Part shown: piece by piece, positions 15,123 to 25,183 of the stretch
How positions within the stretch are numbered: the stretch's first letter is position 1
Layout of the letters: each line of letters begins with the position of its first letter
Assembly (NCBI GenBank): GCA_910584205.1
Contig: CAJUAA010000002.1
Coordinates: 1 to 64,000, forward strand
DNA length: 64,000 nt
DNA from: an uncultured Lachnospiraceae bacterium
Lineage (GTDB): Bacteria > Bacillota > Clostridia > Lachnospirales > Lachnospiraceae
Direction: 5' to 3'
The notes under the pieces: model-generated
What the model was told of the DNA's origin: nothing
What the model saw: only the letters and a program-made list of their open reading frames with translations
The model's database searches: none
Made by a program: the position numbers and the translations under genes

Positions 15123-17513
15123 ATGCAGGAGTTGATTCGGATCGGGAGCAGGAAGAGCAGACTGGCTCTGGTGCAGACGGATATGGTAAAAAGGAAGATT
15201 GAAGAGGCATTTCCGGATGTCCGGGTGGAGGTTGTGGAGATGTCGACGAAAGGGGACGAGCTGCTGGACCGTTCCCTGACTTCTTTTGGCGGAAAAGGCG
15301 TATTTACAAAGGAACTGGAAGAGGCGCTGCTGGACGGAAGGATTGATCTGGCGGTACACAGCGCCAAGGATATGCCCATGGAATTTCCGTCGGGGCTGGG
15401 GATCGGGGCGGTCCTGTCACGGGGACCGGCGGAGGATGTGCTCGTCACCTGTGACGGAACCGGTCTCTGTGATCTGAAGCCGGGCAGCGTGGTGGGAACC
15501 AGCAGCCTCCGGCGGGAACTTCAGATCAAAAAGGCCAATCCGCTGGTCCGGATCCGTATGATTCGGGGAAATGTGCAGACCAGGCTTCGGAAGCTGTCGG
15601 AAGGACAGTATGACGCCATCGTGCTGGCAGCGGCGGGACTGGAGCGGCTGGAGCTGTCGGGCAGCAGGGAATATCATTATGAGTATCTGGACCGTTCTGT
15701 ATGTCTGCCGGCGGCAGGGCAGGCAATTCTGGCGGTGGAAAGCCGGGAAGGGCATCTGAAGAAGGTGCTGGAGGCAGTCCATGACCGGGAGGCAGCGGTG
15801 TCTCTGTACGCGGAGCGCGCCTGCCTGGCAGCCATCGGCGGAAGCTGCAACGCCCCGGCGGCGGCATATTCCTGGCTGGAGGGAGACATGCTCCATATGG
15901 AAGCGTTGTTTGCTTCAGACGGACGGTATATGAAAAAGGTGTCGGGCAGCAGGGCGACAGGGCTTCAGACAGAGCAGGCGGAGGCGCTGGGACGGGAACT
16001 GGCGGCCAGGCTCTGTCAGGGAAAGGTATGGCTGGTGGGAGCCGGCCCCGGGGACCGGAATCTGGTGACGCAGCGGTGCCTGTCCTGTATCCGGGAAGCG
16101 GACGTGATCGTCTACGACAGTCTGGCTACGGACGCGCTGCTGAATGAGGCCGGAAGGGATGCAGAGCTGATCTACGCCGGGAAACGGGCGTCCAGCCATC
16201 ATCTGAAGCAGGAGGAGACCAACGCGCTGCTGATCCGGATGGCGAAGGAAGGAAAGCAGGTGGTCCGCTTAAAAGGCGGAGATCCGTTTATCTTCGGCAG
16301 AGGCGGGGAAGAGGCCCGGGAGCTTCTGGAGGCAGGTATCGAGTATGAGATCGTTCCGGGTGTGTCTTCCTGCTACGGAGCTCCTGCCTATGCGGGAATT
16401 CCGGTAACGCACCGGGACCATGCCTCCTCGTTCCATGTGATTACCGGGCACGAAGGCAGCCACAAAGAAAAACAGGTGCTGGACTATGCGACGCTGGCAA
16501 AAGAAGAGGGCACGCTGGTCTTTCTGATGGGACTTAAGAATCTTCCGAATATCACCGCGAGTCTGATTGCAAACGGAAAGAATCCGGATACGCCGGCAGC
16601 CGTGATCCAGGAAGGGACTACAAGCCGTCAGAGGGTGGCGGCGGGAACGCTGCGGGATATCGTTCAGATAGCAGAATCCGCAGGAATCCGGACGCCTGCA
16701 GTCACGGTCGTAGGCGACGTGGTGTCTTTAAGGGAAGAGCTCGCATGGTATGGAAAGGGCGCGCTTGCCGGAGTGCGGGTGCTGGTGACCGGCACGGAGA
16801 AGATGTCGGAGCAGCAGCGCAGAGTACTGGAAGCAGAGGGGGCGGAAGTGATCTCCTTCAGCCTGATCCATACGGAGCCGCTGATTACCAGGGAACTGCA
16901 AACCGCCATGGAGGCGCTGGACCATTACAGCTGGGCCGTATTTACCAGCGGCAACGGGGTGGATATTTTCTTTGATTATCTGCTGGCGTGCGGGAAGGAT
17001 ATCCGGTGTCTGGCGGGCCTGAAGTTCGCGGTGATCGGTGAGGGGACGAAGAAGGCGCTGGCGGCCAGAGGGATTCGGGCGGATTTCGTGCCGACCAGAT
17101 ACAGCAGCCGGGATCTTTCCGCAGAATGGGTTCCCACTCTGACAGAAAAGGATCAGGTGCTGCTGCTGCGGGCGGAAGAGGCGTCCATGGAACTGAACCG
17201 GGCGCTTCAGGAAGCAGGAATCCGTTATGAAGCGCTGCCGATCTATCATACAGCAGCAGACGGGCGCAAAGGCGAAGAACTGAACCGGATTCTGCCGCAG
17301 GCGGACTATGTGACCTTTGCCAGCGCTTCGGCGGTCAAGGCGTTTGCGTCCATGGCGGACGGAAAAGCCATGGCGGCGAAGGCGGTCTGCATCGGCCCGG
17401 TGACGGCAAAAGCAGCAGAGGCAGCCGGAATCCCGGTGCACCGGTCGGCGGTGGAGTATACGGCGGAAGGGATCCGGGATGTGCTTTTGTATGAGGCAAA
17501 ATACGGTGTATAA
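15123..17513 (+). CDS. hemC/cobA/hemD: HemC-CobA-HemD triple fusion: hydroxymethylbilane synthase, uroporphyrinogen III C-methyltransferase, uroporphyrinogen III synthase
   Basis: One 796-residue open frame joins three enzymes that take porphobilinogen to precorrin-2. Residues 1-295 are hydroxymethylbilane synthase, with AVHSAKDMP, the dipyrromethane-binding Cys in IGGSCNAPAAA and the RGNVQTRLRKL loop. Residues about 300-545 are the SAM-dependent C2/C7 methylase, with VGAGPGDRNLVT, RLKGGDPFIFGRGGEE and PGVSSCYGAPAYAGIPVTHR. Residues about 548-796 are uroporphyrinogen III synthase, with the weakly conserved VFTSGNGVDIFF and VTFASASAVKAF. No stop or frame change separates them. The intermediate hydroxymethylbilane cyclises wrongly if released, so fusion could favour channelling. 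CobA-HemD pairs are common in Clostridia; adding HemC is less usual. Confidence 0.93.
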   Translation: MQELIRIGSRKSRLALVQTDMVKRKIEEAFPDVRVEVVEMSTKGDELLDRSLTSFGGKGVFTKELEEALLDGRIDLAVHSAKDMPMEFPSGLGIGAVLSRGPAEDVLVTCDGTGLCDLKPGSVVGTSSLRRELQIKKANPLVRIRMIRGNVQTRLRKLSEGQYDAIVLAAAGLERLELSGSREYHYEYLDRSVCLPAAGQAILAVESREGHLKKVLEAVHDREAAVSLYAERACLAAIGGSCNAPAAAYSWLEGDMLHMEALFASDGRYMKKVSGSRATGLQTEQAEALGRELAARLCQGKVWLVGAGPGDRNLVTQRCLSCIREADVIVYDSLATDALLNEAGRDAELIYAGKRASSHHLKQEETNALLIRMAKEGKQVVRLKGGDPFIFGRGGEEARELLEAGIEYEIVPGVSSCYGAPAYAGIPVTHRDHASSFHVITGHEGSHKEKQVLDYATLAKEEGTLVFLMGLKNLPNITASLIANGKNPDTPAAVIQEGTTSRQRVAAGTLRDIVQIAESAGIRTPAVTVVGDVVSLREELAWYGKGALAGVRVLVTGTEKMSEQQRRVLEAEGAEVISFSLIHTEPLITRELQTAMEALDHYSWAVFTSGNGVDIFFDYLLACGKDIRCLAGLKFAVIGEGTKKALAARGIRADFVPTRYSSRDLSAEWVPTLTEKDQVLLLRAEEASMELNRALQEAGIRYEALPIYHTAADGRKGEELNRILPQADYVTFASASAVKAFASMADGKAMAAKAVCIGPVTAKAAEAAGIPVHRSAVEYTAEGIRDVLLYEAKYGV

Positions 17514-17892
17514 ATATAATCCGCTTCCCGGAATTTACCTGGAAGAATGGTCCGTCGTGGCTCTTCTTGTCTGGTCTGGTTATGTTATCCTGTTTCTTTT
17601 TCTGAAGCATCTGATCCGAACGAAAGGAGTGTCCCGATGGATCCTGGTGGAAGGCATGCTGGTCTGTCTGCTGGCGGACCGGTTTCTGGCGCTGTACAGT
17701 GGTGAGTGCTGGCGTCTGACCATGGAATGGGATTTTTATATTCGTCGTTGGCGGGCATATGTGATTCTGCTGACTGTACAGATTCTGGCAGGGGCAGCAG
17801 TTCTGCACCGGTGTAAACGGCGGCAGGACAGAAGGGCTGGTTTTGGATGTATCCTGGCAGCAGGATTTCTGATTCATGTCTTCTGCTTTTGA
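17479..17892 (+). CDS. Small membrane protein in the cobalamin operon (unknown)
   Basis: This 137-residue protein has three hydrophobic segments (about 24-43, 52-70 and 92-107) and a further hydrophobic C-terminal tail. It overlaps the end of the preceding fusion gene by 35 bases; GAAGG lies about eight bases before the ATG, and a second ATG at 17491 is also possible. I recognise no family. No cobalamin transport motif is present. Basic residues (CKRRQDRR) follow the third segment. Confidence 0.55.
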   Translation: MCFCMRQNTVYKYNPLPGIYLEEWSVVALLVWSGYVILFLFLKHLIRTKGVSRWILVEGMLVCLLADRFLALYSGECWRLTMEWDFYIRRWRAYVILLTVQILAGAAVLHRCKRRQDRRAGFGCILAAGFLIHVFCF

Positions 17893-18053
17893 CTGGGGGA
17901 CGGTGCAGTGATCTGCAACATACTCACAGCGTTGAAAGTTCTGCGGCATCATGTTAAAATGTCAGCAGGCAGCAGACGGATGGGGTCCTGTCCGGGATGT
18001 ATCCGGCACTTGCAGAGATCTGCCAATAGAAAAGGGATGAAAGAGGAACTGCG

Positions 18054-18899
18054 ATGGCACAAAAGTTTGACAATGACATTTTCTATCACTATACAGATTT
18101 TCAGGCGCTGGACGGAATTCTCCGGCGTGCGCAGCTGCGTGTGAACAATGTCCTGAATATGAATGATGCGGCGGAAATGCGTCTTTTCATGAGCGGTCTG
18201 TGCCAGGCGGTGGTAAAAAGGCTGCTGGCAGATGGAGAGAAGGATCTGGCGGATGAGGTTCGGCAGCTTTTTGAAGAAGAACTGAAAAAGGAGTTTTTCT
18301 ATTCCGCCTATGCCGCCTGTTTTTCTTTTTACCGGGACGACGCGGCCCAGTGGGAGCGGTACGGGAACCGGGGCAGAGGCGTGTGCATTGCGTTTCGGGG
18401 AGAACTGCTGCAGAAACTGGCGGAGGGCGACCTGTCTCTGCAGAAGGTGTTCTATCAGGACGATATGACGGAACACAGTCTGGTGGATGTATTTTATCAG
18501 CTGGCTGTGAGCGGTACGGAGCTGTCGGGTGACAATCCGGAGATCAAATACGCGATGAATGACGCATGGATCTGTTCGGTCGTCTACAAGCATCCGTCCT
18601 TTTCCTCGGAAAATGAAGTGCGGCTGGTGGTCTATCCCTATGAGAAGGAATATTTTGACGTGAGCCCCTGCTATCATGTGACCAAAGAGCGCATTAAGAA
18701 ATACTATCCGCTGGATCTGGAGTCCATGTGCTGGAAGATCGGGATTGGGTTGGAGGATCTGATCGCGGAGATCATCATTGGGCCGGAATCCACACAGTCC
18801 GCGTGGATTCTGCAGGATTATCTGAGGGATCATGGACTGCATGAACTGGCGGAGCATGTGTCTTTGTCAAACTGTCCGCTGCGGCGCCCTCCAGTGTAG
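18054..18899 (+). CDS. DUF2971 domain protein
   Basis: This 281-residue protein matches DUF2971 by its opening FYHYTDFQALDGILRRAQL, the LNDAAEM-like LNMNDAAEMR, the CFSFYRDDAAQWERYGNRGRGV stretch and the HPSFSSENEVRLVVY stretch. The family is found widely in accessory regions, sometimes near defence genes, and its biochemical role is unsettled. It sits between the tetrapyrrole fusion gene and cobD with no promoter apparent, so it is probably expressed with the cobalamin genes. I see no reason in its sequence to give it a role in B12 synthesis. Confidence 0.75.
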   Translation: MAQKFDNDIFYHYTDFQALDGILRRAQLRVNNVLNMNDAAEMRLFMSGLCQAVVKRLLADGEKDLADEVRQLFEEELKKEFFYSAYAACFSFYRDDAAQWERYGNRGRGVCIAFRGELLQKLAEGDLSLQKVFYQDDMTEHSLVDVFYQLAVSGTELSGDNPEIKYAMNDAWICSVVYKHPSFSSENEVRLVVYPYEKEYFDVSPCYHVTKERIKKYYPLDLESMCWKIGIGLEDLIAEIIIGPESTQSAWILQDYLRDHGLHELAEHVSLSNCPLRRPPV

Positions 18900-18910
18900 A
18901 GAAAGAAGAG

Positions 18911-20002
18911 ATGGATTTGTTACATGGCGGTAATATATACGATGACGAGATAAGAGAAACATGCGGAAAGGAGAACGCGGAGCTTCTGGATTTTTCCGCA
19001 AATATCAATCCGCTGGGGATACCGGGAAGCGTGCAGGATGCGGTGATGCATGCGCTGGAGGATGCGGTGCATTATCCGGATCCTCTGTGCCGGAAACTTA
19101 AAGGAGCGCTGGCGGAAGAATACGGTCTTCCGGACGTGTGTTTTCTCTGTGGAAACGGCGGAGCGGACCTGATCTACCGTCTGGCGTACGCGGCGCGTCC
19201 CAAAAGGGCGCTTCTGACGGCTCCCACCTTTGCGGAATACGAGGAGGCGTTAAAGCAGGTCGGCGCCGAATGTACATTTCACGAACTGCGGGGCAGCCTG
19301 GAGGTGCGGCAGGATATTCTGGAACAGATGGACGCTTCCGTAGACGTGATGTTTCTGTGCAATCCCAACAATCCCACCGGGCTCCTGATCGATCCGGACC
19401 TGCTTTTTCGGATTCTGGAAACGGCAGAGCGCCTGGGAATCCTGCTGGTGCTGGACGAGTGCTTTCTGGATTTTACCGGTCAGGAGGAACGGTCCCTGAT
19501 TCCTTACATAAAAAGGACAGAACATTTGTTCATATTAAAATCATTTACGAAAATGTACGCCATGCCGGGGATCCGTCTCGGATACGGCATCAGCGGGAAC
19601 CGGGAGCTTCTGATACGTATGGAGGCCGCCGGACAGTGCTGGGGGGTCAGCGTGCTGGCGTCGGAGGCAGGGATCGCCGCGCTGGGTGAGAAGGAATATA
19701 AGCAAAAAGCCGTGCGGCTGGTGAGAGAGGAACGCGTCTGGCTGAAAGGAGAACTGGAAACAGTTGGAATGCAGGTGTGGGACGGACAGGCGGATTACCT
19801 GTTTTTCCGCGCGCCGGGGATATGCGATCTGTACGAGCGCCTGCTGCCCTATGGGATTCTGATCCGGCGGTGCGGCAATTACCGGGGACTGAATGACGAA
19901 TATTACCGGGCGGCGGTAAAATGTCATGGTGATAATGTGAGACTTGTAACTGCACTGAAACAGGTGATGGGGATATGTTCTGGGGACATTCGATCCATGT
20001 AA
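18911..20002 (+). CDS. cobD: L-threonine-O-3-phosphate decarboxylase
   Basis: This 363-residue PLP enzyme makes (R)-1-amino-2-propanol phosphate, the linker of the nucleotide loop. It is a class I aminotransferase fold, opening HGGNIYDDEI and LLDFSANINPLG, which are hallmarks of CobD rather than histidinol-phosphate aminotransferase. The PLP pocket is visible in CNPNNPTG, VLDECFLDF and the Schiff-base Lys in ILKSFTKMYAMPGIRLGY. The start is 12 bases after the DUF2971 gene. CobD acts with CbiB, which is encoded at 37033. Length is normal and nothing is missing. Confidence 0.9.
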   Translation: MDLLHGGNIYDDEIRETCGKENAELLDFSANINPLGIPGSVQDAVMHALEDAVHYPDPLCRKLKGALAEEYGLPDVCFLCGNGGADLIYRLAYAARPKRALLTAPTFAEYEEALKQVGAECTFHELRGSLEVRQDILEQMDASVDVMFLCNPNNPTGLLIDPDLLFRILETAERLGILLVLDECFLDFTGQEERSLIPYIKRTEHLFILKSFTKMYAMPGIRLGYGISGNRELLIRMEAAGQCWGVSVLASEAGIAALGEKEYKQKAVRLVREERVWLKGELETVGMQVWDGQADYLFFRAPGICDLYERLLPYGILIRRCGNYRGLNDEYYRAAVKCHGDNVRLVTALKQVMGICSGDIRSM

Positions 20003-20066
20003 CCGGAAATGTAGAAGACGGGCCGGACTGGGCCGGGATTGAAGGATAGAGGAGAAGAGGACGATC

Positions 20067-23000
20067 ATGGCAGAGCAGGCACGGCGGATGGAACGATTTA
20101 CGAAAGAACTTCAGAAAACTTCCGGGCTGTCGAAGACGGAACGGAAACTTCTGCCCACAGTGGACCGCAGAGGAAATCTGTATGCGGGCGTGGATGTGGA
20201 GGCGTGCAACTGGATCAAAAGCCTTTTGTTGGCAAAGGATGCAAGAAAGCCGTCGGAAGTGTATCGGCAGCATCTTTCCTGCCTGGTGGATGCATGTGTC
20301 CGGCCGGAACTTCAGGAAGAATTCTACTATGCGCTGGATGAGATGAATCAGTTCCAGGCTTCCGCAGGGATGTACCGCCGCAGCGTGAGGGGAGAGAGCT
20401 ATACGCCCTTTGTGGAGGCCGGCGTCCGGCTTCTGTGGGCGTATGCAAGGCTCCGGTTTTATGGAGAAAGCGGAAGAGAGGTATCTCTGGCGGATATTCT
20501 GACCGGGAATGCGGCGCCGGACATCTTAAAGGATGCGAGAGACGAGAACTTTTCTTATGCCGGCATGCTGGCGGCTCAGATCGACCGGGGAAAGGAAGAG
20601 ACGATCCGGGCGGTCCGTGAAGTGCTTCTTGGCGACAACAATACGCAGATGATCAGCCATGAACTGATCCGGGGCATCGTCATGAGCAGGAATGAGGATC
20701 TGTATCAGGTTCTGGGAGATTTTCTGCTGGCGGCAAGGCTGCAGGAGGGAGCCAGACAGGCGGTCTGCGAGACGATGGATGCAGGAAGGACGGAAGCGTT
20801 CCAGTATCTGTTCCAGATCATTATAGATCACGGCCTGATCCGCTATTCGTCGGTGAAACGGGCGGTCAGTACCTGGATCGGCATCTATGATTATAAAAGC
20901 ATGGAACGGATGGCGGATAAACTGCTGAAGCTTATGGGAGAGTGCCTTAAGGATCCTGCTTTTGTGAAAGAGCAGCTTGCGGGAGAGGATGCCGTGGGCA
21001 TCTGCTGCGCGCTGTGGGCAACGGCTTTTTACGATGTGCAGAAGGCGTCGGACGCGGTCCTTCGTCTGGCGGAGGACGGAACGAGGCATCAGATGATGAC
21101 GGCTTCTTATTATCTGGAAGCGTTTCAGAACCGGACGCTTTCCATGCGGGCGGCGAAAAAGGTGATGTTTGCTTATCCGGAAGATCTGGAGCTGATCGCC
21201 TGTTATCTTCCGTATTTTATGGGGGATGTGTACGGACAGTTAAATGAGATCATGGATTACCGTTCCAGCGGCTGCAGCCGGTATTACTACTCGCCTTCCT
21301 ACGATAAGGGACAGATGCCGAGGATGATCACGACGGAACGGCTGTCCTTGAGCCCGGAAGAGGCAAAGCGCGCCTACGGGATTCTGAAGGGGATCATGGA
21401 GACGCTTCCGAAGAAGGGGCTTGTACTTGATCCGTGCATTTTTCCGTGGTATAAGGTGACCATGAGCCGGTCGGACGCGGCGATCCGGATGTGCCTGCTG
21501 GCGTGGGCGCTGCAGGAGGATGCGTATTTAGATGAGGCTGCGGGGCTGCTGCCTGCGATTACAGACGGCAGGCATCTGGCGGCCAGGATTCTTCTGTGGA
21601 GGCCGAAGGACGGAATCCGGAAGCAGATCCTTCTGGACTGCCTCCACAGTCAGGAGGAAAACACCCGAAACGTGGCGTTTACGCTGGTGAAGGGCGTGAG
21701 GCTGCTGCCGGAAGATTATCGGAAGATCGAAGGCAACATGCGGTATAAAAAAGGACGCGCACAGACGCTGGATATACTGAAAAGCCAGGAGCCGGCGGCG
21801 CTTCGGGGCAGCATCGAGCGGCTTCTGAAGGAAAAATCAGAGGAATCCCATATGGGAGGGCTGGAGCTGGCACAGCATCTGAAAAAGAAAAACCTGCAGG
21901 AATACCGGCTGACGGTTCCGATACTGGAAGCGTATGAAAATCCTACACAAAAAGAACAGATCCTTCTGACCGAACTGATCGGAGAACGGAACACGGCGCA
22001 GGATCTTCTGAAAAAACCGGGTTACGGCTTGTACGATCCCGGGAAGGAATGGATCATTCCGGAGGTATCTGTGGATACGGAGCAGGCGTCGAAGCTGTTC
22101 GTCTGCGGGGAGCAGGCGTGTATTCGGGTGCTGGAACGCCTGGACGCGTGGATCGGGGCACACAAGGACCTGGAGTATGAGGACTGTCAGGGGGACGAGA
22201 AGCTTCTGGGCGTGATGCTGGCCCCCGGAAATGTCAGGGGCGGCGGATGGAACGGGTACCCGTTCGGAGAACTGTGGGAACAGTTTTATGAGAAGGAGGT
22301 CGGTGACCCGCAGCTTCTGATGGAGGTGTACCTGTATCTGGTATGCTATCACGGAAGAGGCGATTATGGGAAACATACATCTGTTTACAAAAAAGTATTC
22401 GGAACAGGCGTCTTAAAGGAGCCTCCCTTTAAAAATCTGGTATCCAGAGGCAGTTATCCCGCACAGACGGGGACGGTGGTAAATCTGATGTTCCAGAGAT
22501 ACGTGCCGAAGGAAATGAAAGTTCACTGGGGGCTTGTGGGGATCGCGAAGCTTTTTTCCGTGCTGGAAACCTCCGTGGGCGCTTATGTGGACCGGGCAAA
22601 GCCATGGCGGACAGAGGGCCAGCATCTGATGAAATACGGGCAGCTTCCCATCTTTGACAACCTGCTTGTCTGGCTGAAGCTGGCGGACGGAGAGAAGTTT
22701 GCGCCTTCCTTCGCTCTGCGGTTCCGTCTGCGGCAGCACCGGGGATTCGACCGTCTGGATGCGCAGGGATACCGGTCGGGAAATGATGTGATCCGGTTTT
22801 CCGATTTTGTCCAGTGCTGCCTGCGGGGGATCTGGGATCAGGAGCAGTTTTATAAAGCCGTGTTTACTTATTATGATATGGGGCGGCTTCTGACTGTGAT
22901 CACATCGGCGGCGAAAAGCTGTCTGGACCCGTTGTCCGGCGGACGGATGGGCATGCGGGAAATGTACGATCTTTTCGGCGATTCGTTCGGAACGTCCCGG

Positions 23001-25178
23001 AGGGTGGACGGCTCCGAACCGGAGGTGCAGTTCGCACTTGCGTTGTATGATGAGGTGGTGCCGAAGGTACTGGAGGTGGAGCTGCGGCGGGGAGAGCAGG
23101 CGACGCCGTTTTCCCGGTATGTGTCCAATATCTGCATGGTACGGGGAATTCCCGTCCTGATCCGGCTTCTTCACGCCATCGGGAACGATGTGCTGGACCA
23201 GAACGCATATTATTATGGAAACGGGGAGGACCGGCGCAGAGTCCTGAGCTGCCTGCTCATGCGCTGTTATCCGGGAAAGGAAGAGACGGCGGAGGACCTT
23301 CGCCAGGCGCTGGCCGGCACCGGTATCGCGAAAAAGCGGCTGGTGGAGCTTGCCATGTATGCGCCGCAGTGGATTCCGCTTCTGGAACCCTGTCTGGGGC
23401 TTTCGGGACTTCAGAGCGGCTGCTGTTATTTTATGGCGCATACCAGCGAATGGCTGGACGACGGGACCATGGCCATGGTGGCAAAATATACGCCCCTGAC
23501 CAGAGAAGAGCTGTGCGGCGGGGCGTTTGACGTCCGGTGGTTTAAGGAGTCGTATGAACAGCTGGGAGAAAAGGATTTCCAGCTGCTCTATCAGGCGGCA
23601 AAATATTCTTCCGGCGGGACCGCCCATGCCCGGGCGAAAAAATACGCGGACGCGGCTCTTGGAAAGACGGATTTTGAGACGTTAAAGACGCAGATCGACG
23701 GGAAACGGAACAAGGATCTGCTCATGAGCCTGCCGCTTCTGCCGCTTTCAGAGACGGCGGAGAAAAGGGAAGAGGAGCTTCTGGAGCGTTACCAGTACAT
23801 TCAGAATTATCGGAAGGAAAGCAGGCAGTTCGGAGCGCAGAGGCGCGCCAGTGAAGGAAGAGCGGCGGATATGGCGCTTCAGAATCTGAGCACGAACGCG
23901 GGATTTTCGGATGTGACCCGTCTGATGCTGCGCATGGAGACCCACTTGACCGCGTCGTATGACGGATATTTTGCGTGGCAGCCGGCAGAGGACGTACAGA
24001 TCCGCGTTTTCGTGGACGAGGCGGGAAAGAGCAGCCTGCAGTGCCAAAGAGACGGGAAGACCGTAAAATCCGTGCCTGCAAAATATAAAAAGAATGAGAC
24101 GGTGGCAGAGTGCCAGGCGATCGTGAAAAAGCTGAAGGAGCAGCATGCAAGAACCCGAAAGATGCTGGAGCAGGCCATGGAGGACGGCACGGTATTTGCA
24201 GTATGGGAGCTTTGGGCGCTTCTTCAGAATCCGGTGGTCAGCCCGCTCATAAAGCCGTTGGTGTATGTGACGGCGAAGGACTGCGAAACAGCCGGGAGGA
24301 TGGGATTTTTGTCGGAAGAGGGACTTACGGACTGGTCCGGCAGGACCGTCTCGGTCCGTTCCGATACCCGGGTGCGGGTTGCCCATCCCTGCGATTTTTA
24401 TCAGGAAGGGCACTGGCAGGAGTATCAGAGGGCGCTGTTTGAACAGAAGACGCGGCAGCCCTTTAAGCAGGTGTTCCGGGAACTGTATGTGAAGCTTCCG
24501 GAAGAACTGGAGAAGCGGGAGAGCCGTCTGTTTTCCGGATATCAGATCCAGCCGCAGAAGACGGCGGCGACCCTTCGCGGCCGCCGCTGGGTGGCGGATT
24601 ATGAAAGCGGGCTGCAGAAGGTGTACTATAAAGAAGATATCATCGCGGTGCTGCTGGCGCTGGCGGACTGGTTTTCGCCCGGAGACATCGAGGCGCCCAC
24701 GCTGGAATCGGTGGTCTTCTACGACCGGAGGGATTTCACTCAGAAGAAGATCGCGGAGATTCCGGAGCGTATCTACAGCGAGGTCATGCGGGATGTGGAT
24801 CTGGCGGTGAGCACTGCTTATGTGGGCGGGGTAGATCCGCAGGCCAGCCATTCCACCGTGGAGATGCGGCGGGTAATCGTGGAGGAGAATCTCCGTCTTT
24901 TCCGGATAAAAAATGTCCGGCTGCAGGGAACCCATGCGGTCATCAACGGAACGCTGGGACAGTATACCGTTCATCTGGGAAGCGGCGTGATCCATCAGGT
25001 GGGAAACGCCATGCTCCATGTGCTGCCGGTGCATTCCCAGCACCGGGGAAAGATCTTTCTTCCGTTTCTGGATGAGGATCCAAAGACGACGGAGATCCTG
25101 ACAAAGATTCTGATGTTTGCAGACGACGCAAAGATCAAGGACCCGTCGGTCATCCGACAGATTTGTGAAATGAGGTGA
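20067..25178 (+). CDS. Giant DUF4132 domain protein
   Basis: This 1703-residue protein has a long helical, repeat-like N-terminal and central region and a conserved C-terminal DUF4132 section (about 1290-1700), with phrases such as LADWFSPGDIEAPTLESVVFYDR and YVGGVDPQASHSTVEMR. Proteins of this family are often near WGR or MolR-like genes; their function is not established. No signal peptide, clear ATPase or nuclease motif, or membrane segment is seen. Its codon use and G+C resemble the flanking cobalamin genes, and its stop overlaps the next gene region within ten bases, so it seems a settled operon member rather than a recent arrival. A role in corrinoid handling cannot be inferred from sequence alone. 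Confidence 0.8.
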   Translation: MAEQARRMERFTKELQKTSGLSKTERKLLPTVDRRGNLYAGVDVEACNWIKSLLLAKDARKPSEVYRQHLSCLVDACVRPELQEEFYYALDEMNQFQASAGMYRRSVRGESYTPFVEAGVRLLWAYARLRFYGESGREVSLADILTGNAAPDILKDARDENFSYAGMLAAQIDRGKEETIRAVREVLLGDNNTQMISHELIRGIVMSRNEDLYQVLGDFLLAARLQEGARQAVCETMDAGRTEAFQYLFQIIIDHGLIRYSSVKRAVSTWIGIYDYKSMERMADKLLKLMGECLKDPAFVKEQLAGEDAVGICCALWATAFYDVQKASDAVLRLAEDGTRHQMMTASYYLEAFQNRTLSMRAAKKVMFAYPEDLELIACYLPYFMGDVYGQLNEIMDYRSSGCSRYYYSPSYDKGQMPRMITTERLSLSPEEAKRAYGILKGIMETLPKKGLVLDPCIFPWYKVTMSRSDAAIRMCLLAWALQEDAYLDEAAGLLPAITDGRHLAARILLWRPKDGIRKQILLDCLHSQEENTRNVAFTLVKGVRLLPEDYRKIEGNMRYKKGRAQTLDILKSQEPAALRGSIERLLKEKSEESHMGGLELAQHLKKKNLQEYRLTVPILEAYENPTQKEQILLTELIGERNTAQDLLKKPGYGLYDPGKEWIIPEVSVDTEQASKLFVCGEQACIRVLERLDAWIGAHKDLEYEDCQGDEKLLGVMLAPGNVRGGGWNGYPFGELWEQFYEKEVGDPQLLMEVYLYLVCYHGRGDYGKHTSVYKKVFGTGVLKEPPFKNLVSRGSYPAQTGTVVNLMFQRYVPKEMKVHWGLVGIAKLFSVLETSVGAYVDRAKPWRTEGQHLMKYGQLPIFDNLLVWLKLADGEKFAPSFALRFRLRQHRGFDRLDAQGYRSGNDVIRFSDFVQCCLRGIWDQEQFYKAVFTYYDMGRLLTVITSAAKSCLDPLSGGRMGMREMYDLFGDSFGTSRRVDGSEPEVQFALALYDEVVPKVLEVELRRGEQATPFSRYVSNICMVRGIPVLIRLLHAIGNDVLDQNAYYYGNGEDRRRVLSCLLMRCYPGKEETAEDLRQALAGTGIAKKRLVELAMYAPQWIPLLEPCLGLSGLQSGCCYFMAHTSEWLDDGTMAMVAKYTPLTREELCGGAFDVRWFKESYEQLGEKDFQLLYQAAKYSSGGTAHARAKKYADAALGKTDFETLKTQIDGKRNKDLLMSLPLLPLSETAEKREEELLERYQYIQNYRKESRQFGAQRRASEGRAADMALQNLSTNAGFSDVTRLMLRMETHLTASYDGYFAWQPAEDVQIRVFVDEAGKSSLQCQRDGKTVKSVPAKYKKNETVAECQAIVKKLKEQHARTRKMLEQAMEDGTVFAVWELWALLQNPVVSPLIKPLVYVTAKDCETAGRMGFLSEEGLTDWSGRTVSVRSDTRVRVAHPCDFYQEGHWQEYQRALFEQKTRQPFKQVFRELYVKLPEELEKRESRLFSGYQIQPQKTAATLRGRRWVADYESGLQKVYYKEDIIAVLLALADWFSPGDIEAPTLESVVFYDRRDFTQKKIAEIPERIYSEVMRDVDLAVSTAYVGGVDPQASHSTVEMRRVIVEENLRLFRIKNVRLQGTHAVINGTLGQYTVHLGSGVIHQVGNAMLHVLPVHSQHRGKIFLPFLDEDPKTTEILTKILMFADDAKIKDPSVIRQICEMR

Positions 25179-25183
25179 GGCGA

